Below the pieces are notes generated by a model. That model did no database searches and was not told the origin of the DNA. It worked only from the letters and a program-made list of their open reading frames with translations. A stretch of DNA of 64,000 nucleotides, taken from Yoonia sp. BS5-3. GTDB taxonomy: Bacteria > Pseudomonadota > Alphaproteobacteria > Rhodobacterales > Rhodobacteraceae. Positions 27,223-34,456 of the stretch are shown here, one piece after another (the first letter of the stretch is position 1; every line of letters begins with the position of its first letter). Made by a program: the position numbers and the translations under genes. The stretch covers positions 1,638,001 to 1,702,000 of the forward strand of contig NZ_CP150951.2 of NCBI RefSeq assembly GCF_038069655.2, in the 5' to 3' direction.

Positions 27223-28722
27223 ATGCCAGCCCAAATGCCAGATAGAAATGACCGCATGAATGACCTTATCGACCAGTTCGTGCAAACTAACCAACCCTAT
27301 TACCGTGGGACTTTCGCACGCATGATGGAAGCGCCGGGATACCGGTTGACCACAAATTGGGCCGCTGCCCTTTTAGGGCCGATCTGGTTCGGTGCGCGGG
27401 GGCTTTGGTCCTGGTTTCTTGGGGTGCTGCTGCTTGAAACAGCGGCCTATATCCAGATTGGTCGGGGGCTCTTTGGCGATCTGGGGCGCGATCTGCGGCT
27501 TAGGGCAGAAAGCATCGCCGAGACGCTTGCAACCCGCGAACAGCAAATCGAAGCCGCCGAGCGCACCGGCGCCAGTTCCCTTGATGCGTTGAAACGGGCG
27601 GCGGCGTCGCTTGAGACAGCCTACCAGGATGCACTTGCAGCAAGCGAGGCTGCGGCAGCAGGTGGGTGGCTTTATATTGTGGTTGGCTTGGCGTTGCTTG
27701 CTGTCATCAAAGGGATGGTCGCGGTCTTGGCCAATTGGACGCTCGAAGGACAGTTCATGCGCTGGCGTTCAGACCCTAGCGCGGCATCGGGCTGGTCAAA
27801 CAGACGTTTTCTGATCGGGGCAGGGATCTCGGCCGTCGTGGTCGGGCTATCTGTGATCAAATTTGCCCGGCCCGATGCCGTTGCATTGTTGAACGCATTT
27901 CCGACGAACAAGGCGTGGCGTTTGGATGTGGGTGACGGCGTGCAGGCTGCGTTTGACTGGACCAAGACCAGCGGCAGGGGGTTCTTTGATACACTCACGA
28001 TCGGTATGCGCGGTTTGTTGGATGCGATCGAAGTTGTCTTGGTGCAAACACCATGGCCGGTCGTTGCTCTTGTCATAATCATGCTGTCCTATCTTTCGGC
28101 TGGGCCGCGCGTTGCGATCTTTACCGGGGCTGCGCTGGCCTATCTGGGGCTTTTGGACTTTTGGGAAAAGGCGATGACCACCGTGGCACTGCTCGGGGCT
28201 GCGGCCATGATCTCGATCACCTTGGGTATCCCGCTGGGCATCTTTTGCGCGCGCAGACCAAAAGTCTTTGGCGTTGTGCGGCCAATTCTCGATTTCATGC
28301 AATCAATGCCGTCTTTCGTCTATCTGATCCCGGTCGTGGCTTTCATCGGCTCAGGCAAGCCTGCCGGGGTTGTGGCGACAATGATCTTCGGCAGCCCGCC
28401 GGTGATCCGCTTTACGGTTTTGGGCCTGCAACAAGTCCCCGAAACTGTCCGCGAGGCAGCATTGGCGTTCGGCGCGACGCCGCGCTACCTGCTTTGGCGC
28501 GTGGATCTACCGCTCGCAGCCAAAACGATCATGGCAGGTGTCAACCAGACCATCCTGCTGTCGCTGGCAATGGTCGTTGTTGCATCGCTAATCGGTGCCA
28601 AGGGTCTGGGCGAGGATGTGCTTGAAGCACTTCAATTCGCGGCCGCAGGCCAGGGGATTTTGGCAGGGCTTGCAATCTTGTTTTGTGCCTTGATCCTGGA
28701 CCGGATCGTGGCGGGAAAATAG
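27223..28722 (+). CDS. Glycine betaine/proline-type ABC transporter permease with N-terminal extension
   Basis: 499 residues, longer than a plain ProW. The C-terminal half (about 255-495) is the normal permease with the coupling EAA-type loop (EAALAFGATPRYLLWRVDLPLA) and SMPSFVYLIPVVAFIGSG. The first ~210 residues are an extra part: a short cytosolic head, a hydrophobic segment like those of DUF2628 proteins (TNWAAALLGPIWFGARGLWSWFLGVLLLE), a helical stretch likely to form a coiled coil (RLRAESIAETLATREQQIEAAERTG) and another membrane helix (GWLYIVVGLALLAVIKGM). The function of the extension is unknown. Last gene of the LacI-controlled operon. Confidence 0.9.
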   Translation: MPAQMPDRNDRMNDLIDQFVQTNQPYYRGTFARMMEAPGYRLTTNWAAALLGPIWFGARGLWSWFLGVLLLETAAYIQIGRGLFGDLGRDLRLRAESIAETLATREQQIEAAERTGASSLDALKRAAASLETAYQDALAASEAAAAGGWLYIVVGLALLAVIKGMVAVLANWTLEGQFMRWRSDPSAASGWSNRRFLIGAGISAVVVGLSVIKFARPDAVALLNAFPTNKAWRLDVGDGVQAAFDWTKTSGRGFFDTLTIGMRGLLDAIEVVLVQTPWPVVALVIIMLSYLSAGPRVAIFTGAALAYLGLLDFWEKAMTTVALLGAAAMISITLGIPLGIFCARRPKVFGVVRPILDFMQSMPSFVYLIPVVAFIGSGKPAGVVATMIFGSPPVIRFTVLGLQQVPETVREAALAFGATPRYLLWRVDLPLAAKTIMAGVNQTILLSLAMVVVASLIGAKGLGEDVLEALQFAAAGQGILAGLAILFCALILDRIVAGK

Positions 28723-28740
28723 GCAGGGGCGTAATCTGGC

Positions 28741-28759
28741 ATGGGGTTGACCGCCCCAT
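28741..28759 (+). terminator. Short hairpin after the betaine-type operon
   Basis: ATGGGG (28741-28746) and CCCCAT (28754-28759) form a six-base stem with a seven-base loop just after the permease stop. There is no T-run, so this is a weak candidate for the end of the operon and the border to the RiPP cluster. Confidence 0.3.
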
Positions 28760-28864
28760 TCTGAATCAGTGCAGCGAAATGCAAGAAATTAACGAATTTC
28801 ATTTGACGCATTCGTATGGCTGTGGAACCTTTCAATTACGTTAACACAAGCTTAAGGATTTAGA

Positions 28865-29089
28865 ATGACCAAGAATTCGAACCAATTTGACCTTGAAATG
28901 CGTGTCTCAGAAATTGACGATCAATTTGGAAACGCTGTTTCGGCAACCGAAAGTGCGGCGAGCGCCTGTTTCTCTGCGGCCGCCCCTGGCGCCTGTTTTG
29001 CTGCTGCCGCGCCAGATGCCTGTTTCGCCGCTGCTGCTCCGATGGCTTGTTTTGCTGCAGCTCCATCAGCTTGTTTTGCTAACGCCTGA
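28865..29089 (+). CDS. TOMM/LAP-type RiPP precursor peptide with five cysteine repeats
   Basis: 74 residues, with AAGGA 7 bases before the ATG. The first ~33 residues (MTKNSNQFDLEMRVSEIDDQ and on) are polar and acidic like a leader peptide. The rest is almost only Ala, Cys, Phe and Pro in repeats: ACFSAAAPG, ACFAAAAPD, ACFAAAAPM, ACFAAAPS, ACFANA. Cysteines are at 35, 44, 53, 62 and 70, that is spaced 9, 9, 9 and 8. No known enzyme fold is possible. With an RRE/E1-like protein, a YcaO and a SagB-type dehydrogenase directly downstream, it is best read as the substrate whose cysteines become thiazoles. I know of no described RiPP family with this core. The processing site and final product size are unknown. 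Confidence 0.88.
   Translation: MTKNSNQFDLEMRVSEIDDQFGNAVSATESAASACFSAAAPGACFAAAAPDACFAAAAPMACFAAAPSACFANA
28964..29086 (+). repeat. Five in-frame 27-base imperfect repeats coding ACF(A/S)AAAPx
   Basis: Units at 28964-28990, 28991-29017, 29018-29044, 29045-29068 (one codon short) and 29069-29086 (truncated). The protein repeat is nearly constant while the codons differ freely: Ala is written gcc, gct, gcg and gca, Phe ttc and ttt. This points to selection on the peptide rather than a fresh DNA duplication. Only the residue after Pro changes (G, D, M, S). Confidence 0.9.
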
Positions 29090-29191
29090 CCGGTCAGCGA
29101 CTTTCTGATCTTTGCTCTGACGAAGAAGCTTTTCGACCGTTAACTTATCGAAATGATGTGTCTTATTGGGGCCTTGATTTGCTATCTGACT

Positions 29192-29222
29192 TTTTGGCCT
29201 GCGCATTTTGTGCAGGCCAAAA
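29192..29222 (+). promoter_or_regulatory. Hairpin between the RiPP precursor and its modification genes
   Basis: TTTTGGCCTGC (29192-29202) pairs perfectly with GCAGGCCAAAA (29212-29222) around a nine-base loop. No T-run follows on either strand. It lies in the 211-base gap between the precursor and the enzyme genes, where a partial terminator or RNA-processing hairpin is often found, giving more precursor than enzyme mRNA. Confidence 0.6.
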
Positions 29223-29300
29223 TGAATAATAATCGCTGCTAGCTTGTGTCGAACCATTCGACAGGTCTTGCTGCGCTAATTTCGAAAAGGCGCCCGCTAG

Positions 29301-30443
29301 TTGCCGATCCAAAATGCGCATCAGACGAAAAATCCGCCTCCCAGATATCCTTTGCTTCACAAATGTTTTTTACATTGGTGCGAAGCAGTGGACGCCAATG
29401 GCGAAGAGGGTCTTAGGATCGTATCGCGCAGGCGCAGCATCACGCTGAAAGGCAAAGCCTTTGAAGCGTTCGAAGACCGCGTGATCCCGCTGCTCACGGG
29501 CCTCCATACCGTCGAAGAGATTTGCGATCAGGTTTCCGACATTTACCGGGCAGATGACGTGATCGCCGCCTTGGGCATGCTCAGCAGTCAGGGTTTTCTG
29601 GTGGATGGAGAACAGGCATTGGCCGCAGGCAACACACCCGGGATGGCGCCGCAGCGTGGATGGCTGGCGGAGAACACGCCAGGCGGCAGCGCCGCGCAAG
29701 GCAAACTGTCTGCCGCTAGGATCGTTCTTTTTGGCGCAGGGCTGCACGGCGCCGTGGCCGGGCGCGCCCTTGTGGCCGCTGGCATCGGGCAGCTGACGAT
29801 TGTTGATCCGGTCGATGTATCTGCGCCCGACCTCTATTTTTCCCACATTTTCAATGCGGGCGACATTGGTAAGAACCGCGCCAGCGCGCTTGCAAGTGCT
29901 TTGGCACAGGCAACTTCGACCACCCGGATCGAAGCCGTTCCGACAAGACCGGATGACGCTTCGGCAATGGCTGACGTGATCAATGGGGCTTCGCTGGTGA
30001 TCGGCTGTCTGGATGCAGGCGAGTTGAACCTTTCGTTCAAACTGGATGCGGCGTGCCGCCAAACCGGCACGCCTTGGGTGTCTGCTTCGCTTGAGGGCAC
30101 CGAACTTGTGGTCGGCCCAGGCTTTTTCAATCCCAAGGGCCCTTGCCTGATGTGCTGGCGGATGCGCGAAGTCGCGACCTCCGAAAACCCCGCTTCGCAA
30201 ATGGGGCTTGAGCGTCAATATGAGCAGTGGCAACGCGATCTTTCGATGCGCCGCGAAAATCTGGCGCCGGCCGCTGATATTGCAGGCGGGATACTGGCCG
30301 CAGAAGTGATTACGCTGCTCTCGGGTACCTGCACCCCTAATCTTGATGGGCGTTTTCTGACCATCACCATCCCAGGGTTCAGGGTCGAAAAGCACATCGT
30401 TTTGCGTAAACCAGACTGCCCCGTCTGTGGCCCATCTGGATGA
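29301..30443 (+). CDS. TOMM cyclodehydratase partner protein (SagC/E1-ThiF-like, leader-binding)
   Basis: 380 residues from a TTG at 29301 with AAAAGG about 10 bases upstream. No ATG fits, and the reading from 29301 gives a full N-terminal domain. Residues about 14-105 (PRYPLLHKCFLHWCEAV to DDVIAALGMLSSQGFLVD) look like a RiPP recognition element, a winged helix that binds the leader peptide. Residues about 135-340 are a ThiF/E1-like fold (ARIVLFGAGLHGAVAGRALVAAG). Cys282/Cys285 (CLMC) and Cys373/Cys376 (CPVC) form the expected structural zinc site. Proteins of this type hold the precursor and activate the YcaO. The stop overlaps the YcaO start (ATGA). Confidence 0.87.
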   Translation: MPIQNAHQTKNPPPRYPLLHKCFLHWCEAVDANGEEGLRIVSRRRSITLKGKAFEAFEDRVIPLLTGLHTVEEICDQVSDIYRADDVIAALGMLSSQGFLVDGEQALAAGNTPGMAPQRGWLAENTPGGSAAQGKLSAARIVLFGAGLHGAVAGRALVAAGIGQLTIVDPVDVSAPDLYFSHIFNAGDIGKNRASALASALAQATSTTRIEAVPTRPDDASAMADVINGASLVIGCLDAGELNLSFKLDAACRQTGTPWVSASLEGTELVVGPGFFNPKGPCLMCWRMREVATSENPASQMGLERQYEQWQRDLSMRRENLAPAADIAGGILAAEVITLLSGTCTPNLDGRFLTITIPGFRVEKHIVLRKPDCPVCGPSG

Positions 30444-31744
30444 GCACCTCTGACGATCTTAACCGGCTAAGCGAGGCGTTGATCAGCCGCCGCTGCGGTG
30501 TAGTAACATCCGTCACGCAGCAGCCGCGCGGACCGGATGAGCCCTGCCCGCCGCATATCTGGAACGCAACATTGGCGCATTTCGGCGCGCAGCAATTTCC
30601 CCTATCCATGCGGTTTGCCAGCGGCAAAGGTCGCAGCGAAGAAGAAGCCAAGCTTTCAGCGCTTGGCGAAGCCATCGAGCGTTATGGCGCATTCCAATGG
30701 GATCATCAGCGCGTTCGTAGCGGCCCGATGCATGGGCCCACGATCACGCCGGACGACTGTGTGCTTTATTCAGCACCGCAATACGCCATGGGCGCGCCCT
30801 ACCAAAAATGGGAGCCCGGCCTTGAGGTGTCCTGGATCACTGGTATCGAACTGCCGGAGGAAACCCCGGTCGCATTGCCTGCGTCGATGGTCTATCTGGC
30901 CGGTCCGCAGCGTGCCCAGGATTTCTTTACGCCCGTTTCATCCAACGGGCTTGCAGCAGGGCCGGATTTGACCGGGGCAGTTCTTGGCGGCTGCTATGAG
31001 GTGATCGAGCGGGACGCCTTGATGCTCACCTGGCTCAACCGCCTGCCCGCCACTCAGATCGAAACGCCGGCCGGTGGATGCAACGCCGCGGCGATCATTC
31101 GGCATTATGAAAAGTTCGGCGTAACTGTGCGGCTATTGCTGCTGCAATCGGATCAAGCGCCATATGTGATCATGGCGATTGCCGAGGATGCCAGCCAAGG
31201 CGGCATCTTCCGTGTTGTCGGCTTGGGCTGTGATTGCGACCCGGTTGTTGCCCTTGATAAAGCTGTGTTTGAGCTGGTCCAGCTGCGCTCTGGGATGAAA
31301 ACGCGGATGCAGGATCAAACCTATCCTGCACGTTTGGCGCGATATGATGGTGTGCGAACCCTGGATGATCACGCACTATTCCACGTCATGCCAGAACACG
31401 CGGGCGAGTTCGGGTTTCTGACCCAGATAAAGAAAACATGCGATATTCATGCCCTGGCTAACCGCAGCGGTGATACGTCTGCGGCAACGTTAAAGATTGT
31501 CACAGAGGCTGCTATCAAATCAGGTGCCCGTGTCGCCTACGCCGATATCACACCTGCTGACATTCGCCCGCTTGGCCCCCGCGTGGTACGTGTCTTTGTG
31601 ACCGGGCTGCAGCCCATTGATTTCGGCTATGGGCATGTACGCCTTGGCGGCACACGGCTGTTTCGCGCGCCGGTAGATTGGGGCATAAGACCTCGGCCTT
31701 TGACCCCGCAAGAGCTTAACCCATGTCCACATCCATTGGCCTGA
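30440..31744 (+). CDS. YcaO-domain cyclodehydratase of a TOMM/LAP cluster
   Basis: 434 residues. The ATP/Mg site of YcaO enzymes is visible as SGKGRSEEEAKLSALGEAIERY (61-82), with further acidic segments GCYEVIERDALML and ALDKAVFELVQLR. The C-terminus ends in PCPHP (428-432), the PxPxP tail found in azoline-forming YcaO proteins and needed for catalysis there. It uses ATP to turn Cys (or Ser/Thr) in the precursor into azolines, working with the preceding E1-like protein. The substrate here should be the five Ala-Cys-Phe sites. Translation is coupled to the partner gene by the ATGA overlap. Confidence 0.93.
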   Translation: MSTSDDLNRLSEALISRRCGVVTSVTQQPRGPDEPCPPHIWNATLAHFGAQQFPLSMRFASGKGRSEEEAKLSALGEAIERYGAFQWDHQRVRSGPMHGPTITPDDCVLYSAPQYAMGAPYQKWEPGLEVSWITGIELPEETPVALPASMVYLAGPQRAQDFFTPVSSNGLAAGPDLTGAVLGGCYEVIERDALMLTWLNRLPATQIETPAGGCNAAAIIRHYEKFGVTVRLLLLQSDQAPYVIMAIAEDASQGGIFRVVGLGCDCDPVVALDKAVFELVQLRSGMKTRMQDQTYPARLARYDGVRTLDDHALFHVMPEHAGEFGFLTQIKKTCDIHALANRSGDTSAATLKIVTEAAIKSGARVAYADITPADIRPLGPRVVRVFVTGLQPIDFGYGHVRLGGTRLFRAPVDWGIRPRPLTPQELNPCPHPLA

Positions 31745-31747
31745 TCC

Positions 31748-32491
31748 ATGACCAGCAACGTTGACGATACCACCGGGCTTTCACGCTTCTTTCATCTCAA
31801 TTCTGAGCCATGGACCAACGAAAACCCCGGCTCTGGCGCCTCATTTCTGCAAAAGACAAAAACCTATCCGCATGCCGACCGGGTGGCTTTGCCAGACACA
31901 GATCGCGGCGCTTTGGACGAATTGGCGGCCTCGCGACACTCTGACCGGAGTTTTTCCGATGCACCGCTAAGTCTGGCCGACCTCGCCCGCCTGCTCCGGT
32001 CCGCCTATGCGGCGCTCGGCCCTGATATGATGGAGAACGGGCAGAAATTTCTGCGACGCCCGGTGCCATCAGCGGGCGGGCTTTACCCGCTTGAACTCTA
32101 TGCGTTGGTGCGCAACGTAGACGGGCTGGCGAAGAGTATATACCACTACGACACCATCGGCGATGCCCTGGAAACCGTTTCAGTGTCCGATTGGGAACCT
32201 CAGGCCCGACACGCCTTTCATACATGGTCTTTCGTCAAGGACGCGCCCGTGGTTCTTTGTATCGGGGCCGTCTTTGATCGCAATCAGGCAAAATATGGGC
32301 CGCGCGGCTATCGATATATCCTGCTTGAGGCGGGCCATGTGGTGCAAAACATCTGTCTGCGCGCGGCAGAGCTAGGGCTGGGCAGTTTATGCATGGGTGG
32401 CTATCAAGACAGCCTCGTGAACCCGCTGATTGGCCTGGATGGCGTCAAAGAAGCGGTGATCTACTCTGTCGCAGTCGGCGCTGCCCAATAA
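31748..32491 (+). CDS. SagB-type FMN dehydrogenase (azoline oxidase)
   Basis: 247 residues of the nitroreductase fold. Flavin-binding and active regions are visible: ASRHSDRSFSDAPLSLADLARLL, RRPVPSAGGLYPLELYALV, and GPRGYRYILLEAGHVVQNICLRAAELGLG. The PSAGG...YP pattern and the closing helix are those of SagB/ThcOx-type dehydrogenases in RiPP clusters, which oxidise thiazolines to thiazoles with FMN. It starts three bases after the YcaO stop and completes the B-C-D enzyme set. No peptidase or transporter gene follows in this operon. Confidence 0.92.
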   Translation: MTSNVDDTTGLSRFFHLNSEPWTNENPGSGASFLQKTKTYPHADRVALPDTDRGALDELAASRHSDRSFSDAPLSLADLARLLRSAYAALGPDMMENGQKFLRRPVPSAGGLYPLELYALVRNVDGLAKSIYHYDTIGDALETVSVSDWEPQARHAFHTWSFVKDAPVVLCIGAVFDRNQAKYGPRGYRYILLEAGHVVQNICLRAAELGLGSLCMGGYQDSLVNPLIGLDGVKEAVIYSVAVGAAQ

Positions 32492-32729
32492 ACGGTAATA
32501 AGACGGTCTATGACCAAGGCCCGCGGTTCGAAACAGCGCCCAGGATGGGATAGGCTGTAAGATGGGTCTTGACCCGTCCCGCATGGCAATCATACGCTTC
32601 GGTCATTGGTCACAATCACAACAGGAGGGCACAAGCTGAACATGCGTATCATCCGCCGACTTCAGCATGGTCCCCGTTCCGCCCTGTAAATGCGTTTGCA
32701 GGGCAGGTCATTTCCCGGTCTGCCTATCC

Positions 32730-32750
32730 GCCGCTTTCGCGGCTTCTTTT
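32730..32750 (+). terminator. Hairpin with T-rich tail ahead of the ABC-F gene
   Basis: GCCGC (32730-32734), loop TTTC, GCGGC (32739-32743), then TTCTTTT. It lies 18 bases before the ABC-F start. It could end RiPP-operon transcription or act as a leader attenuator for the ABC-F gene, a common control of ribosome-protection proteins. Confidence 0.4.
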
Positions 32751-32767
32751 CCTGACCTGAGATCTCT

Positions 32768-34285
32768 ATGACACTTATCAATATCAACGCGCTTGGGGTG
32801 ACCCTTGGCGATCCGCTTTTCACCGATCTGAACCTGACCATTTCCAAAGGCGACCGGATTGGGCTGGTGGCTGCGAATGGGCGCGGCAAGTCAACTTTGC
32901 TGGGCTGCATCGCGGGCAGTTTTGATCCGACAACAGGCGAGATCACGCGCGCACGTGGTTTGCAACTGGCCCATGTACAGCAACACCTTCCGCAGGGTGC
33001 GGCCGGTAAAACCCTTTATGATCATGTGCTTGGCGCATTGCCGCAGGAACAGCAAGATTATGAAAGCTGGCGCGTGGATGTCGTGCTGGATGAGCTGAAA
33101 GTGCCCTATGATCTGCAACATCGGCCCATGGCCGAGCTCAGCGGCGGATGGCAGCGCACGGCCCTTTTGGCGGCGGCTTGGGTCACCCAACCAGACGTCC
33201 TTTTGTTGGACGAGCCGACAAACCATCTTGATCTGCACCGGATCGGATTGTTGCAAGAATGGTTGGGGGCTTTGCCCCGCGATACGCCGGTGATCATGAC
33301 CAGCCATGACCGGGCTTTTCTGGATGCGGTCACCAACCGGACTTTGTTCCTGCGGGCCGATCAATCACGGGCCTTTGCTCTACCATTCACCAAGGCGCGC
33401 CATGCTTTGGACGCGGCAGACGCCGCTGATGAACGCCGTTTTGCCAATGATTTGAACAAAGCGAACCAGCTGCGCAAACAGGCTGCAAAGCTCAAGAATA
33501 TCGGGATCAACTCGGGCTCTGACCTGCTGGTGAACAAGACCAAGCAATTAACCGAACGGGCCGCCAAGATTGAAGCAGCCGCAAAACCGGCACATCGCGA
33601 ACAGGGGGCTGGCGACATCAAGCTGGCCAATCGGGGAACCCATGCCAAGGCATTGATAACGCTTGATAATGCGATGGTGGAAACGCCCGATAGTCGGGCG
33701 CTTTATGAAACCGGTAAGACATGGATCACCAAGGGCGACCGGATCGTCCTGCTGGGAACGAACGGCACCGGAAAAACCCAGTTGATCAAGATGATCCACC
33801 GCGCGTTGACGGCGGGCGAGGTGCCTGCGATCAAATGCGCTCCGACAGTGACGCTGGGCTATTCCGATCAGCATCTCAGCCAGCTTGATGACGCGGATAC
33901 CCCGATGACAGCCGTTGCCGGTCAGTTTGATATCGGTGATCAACGGGCGCGCGGTTTGCTTGCTGGGGCGGGCGTGAATATTCAGATGCAGGACACGAAG
34001 ATCGGGACGCTTTCGGGCGGGCAAAAGGCGCGGCTGGCGATGCTGATCTTGCGTTTGCAACAGCCCAATTTCTACCTTCTCGATGAGCCCACAAACCATT
34101 TGGATATCGAAGGACAAGAAGCGCTTGAGCATGAGCTGATCAACCATGAGGCAACCTGCCTTCTGGTCAGCCACGACCGCAGTTTTCTGCGCAACGTTGG
34201 CAACCGGTTCTGGCAGATCGACCGCAAGCGCCTGGTTGAGGTGGACAGCCCAGAGCCGTTCCTGCGTGCCGAGATGGCGGGCTGA
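32768..34285 (+). CDS. ABC-F family ATPase (duplicated ATP-binding cassette, no membrane domain)
   Basis: 505 residues with two ABC domains and no membrane spans, so this is a translation-factor type ABC-F protein, not a transporter. Domain 1: VAANGRGKST (Walker A with Ala in place of the first Gly), LSGGWQRTALLAAAW, LLLDEPTNHLD. A charged linker follows (about 205-290, RRFANDLNKANQLRKQAAKLK). Domain 2: GTNGTGKT, LSGGQKARLAML, LLDEPTNHLDIEG. ABC-F proteins act at the ribosomal E site; some relieve stalls and some give antibiotic resistance. Its place directly after the RiPP genes allows a self-protection role, but a housekeeping role is at least as likely. The gap from the RiPP operon is 276 bases. 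Confidence 0.9.
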   Translation: MTLININALGVTLGDPLFTDLNLTISKGDRIGLVAANGRGKSTLLGCIAGSFDPTTGEITRARGLQLAHVQQHLPQGAAGKTLYDHVLGALPQEQQDYESWRVDVVLDELKVPYDLQHRPMAELSGGWQRTALLAAAWVTQPDVLLLDEPTNHLDLHRIGLLQEWLGALPRDTPVIMTSHDRAFLDAVTNRTLFLRADQSRAFALPFTKARHALDAADAADERRFANDLNKANQLRKQAAKLKNIGINSGSDLLVNKTKQLTERAAKIEAAAKPAHREQGAGDIKLANRGTHAKALITLDNAMVETPDSRALYETGKTWITKGDRIVLLGTNGTGKTQLIKMIHRALTAGEVPAIKCAPTVTLGYSDQHLSQLDDADTPMTAVAGQFDIGDQRARGLLAGAGVNIQMQDTKIGTLSGGQKARLAMLILRLQQPNFYLLDEPTNHLDIEGQEALEHELINHEATCLLVSHDRSFLRNVGNRFWQIDRKRLVEVDSPEPFLRAEMAG

Positions 34286-34288
34286 TTG

Positions 34289-34330
34289 GGCCGGTTTTTG
34301 CGTCCAGGAAAACAGGCCACTTCTTTTTTT
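34289..34330 (+). terminator. Rho-independent terminator of the ABC-F gene
   Basis: GGCCGGTTTT (34289-34298) pairs with AAAACAGGCC (34309-34318) with one mismatch, followed by ACTTCTTTTTTT. It begins 4 bases after the ABC-F stop codon. Confidence 0.65.
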
Positions 34331-34375
34331 GCGCCGGGCCGCTAATCTGGCACATAGCGGCGTATTGACCGATAA

Positions 34376-34413
34376 AGATTGCGTACAGAACGCGTACATA
34401 TGGCGTATTGCAG
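34376..34413 (+). repeat. 11-base phased GCGTAC element, copy 1
   Basis: GCGTAC begins at 34381 and 34392, and GCGTAT at 34403, an exact 11-base period. The part 34376-34398 (beginning AGATTGCGTACAGAAC) recurs with one mismatch in 23 bases on the minus strand at 57927-57949. It lies upstream of the gene at 34457 and may be a regulator-binding or promoter element. Confidence 0.55.
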
Positions 34414-34456
34414 GTCGCCCGTTTGGGCGGGCTGATTTTGAAAATGAGGGCATTTA

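Noticed and set aside
28964..29086. Reading the Ala/Cys/Phe/Pro repeats as a low-complexity or structural (silk- or antifreeze-like) protein
   Set aside because: The strong ribosome site, acidic leader-like head, single Cys per repeat and directly following RRE/YcaO/SagB-type genes make a RiPP precursor far more likely.
28964..29086. CRISPR array or tandem DNA repeat
   Set aside because: The repeats are in frame, conserved as peptide but not as DNA, and have no spacers; no cas genes are present. No CRISPR array was seen anywhere in the window.
29153..29242. 29-residue hydrophobic peptide frame (MMCLIGALICYLTFWPAHFV and on) in the RiPP operon gap
   Set aside because: Starts with ATGATG but has no ribosome site and runs through the hairpin at 29192-29222. 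It could be a second small peptide, but the evidence is too thin.
32569..32760. 63-residue plus-strand frame before the ABC-F gene
   Set aside because: No ribosome site and no family; its end coincides with the hairpin leader.
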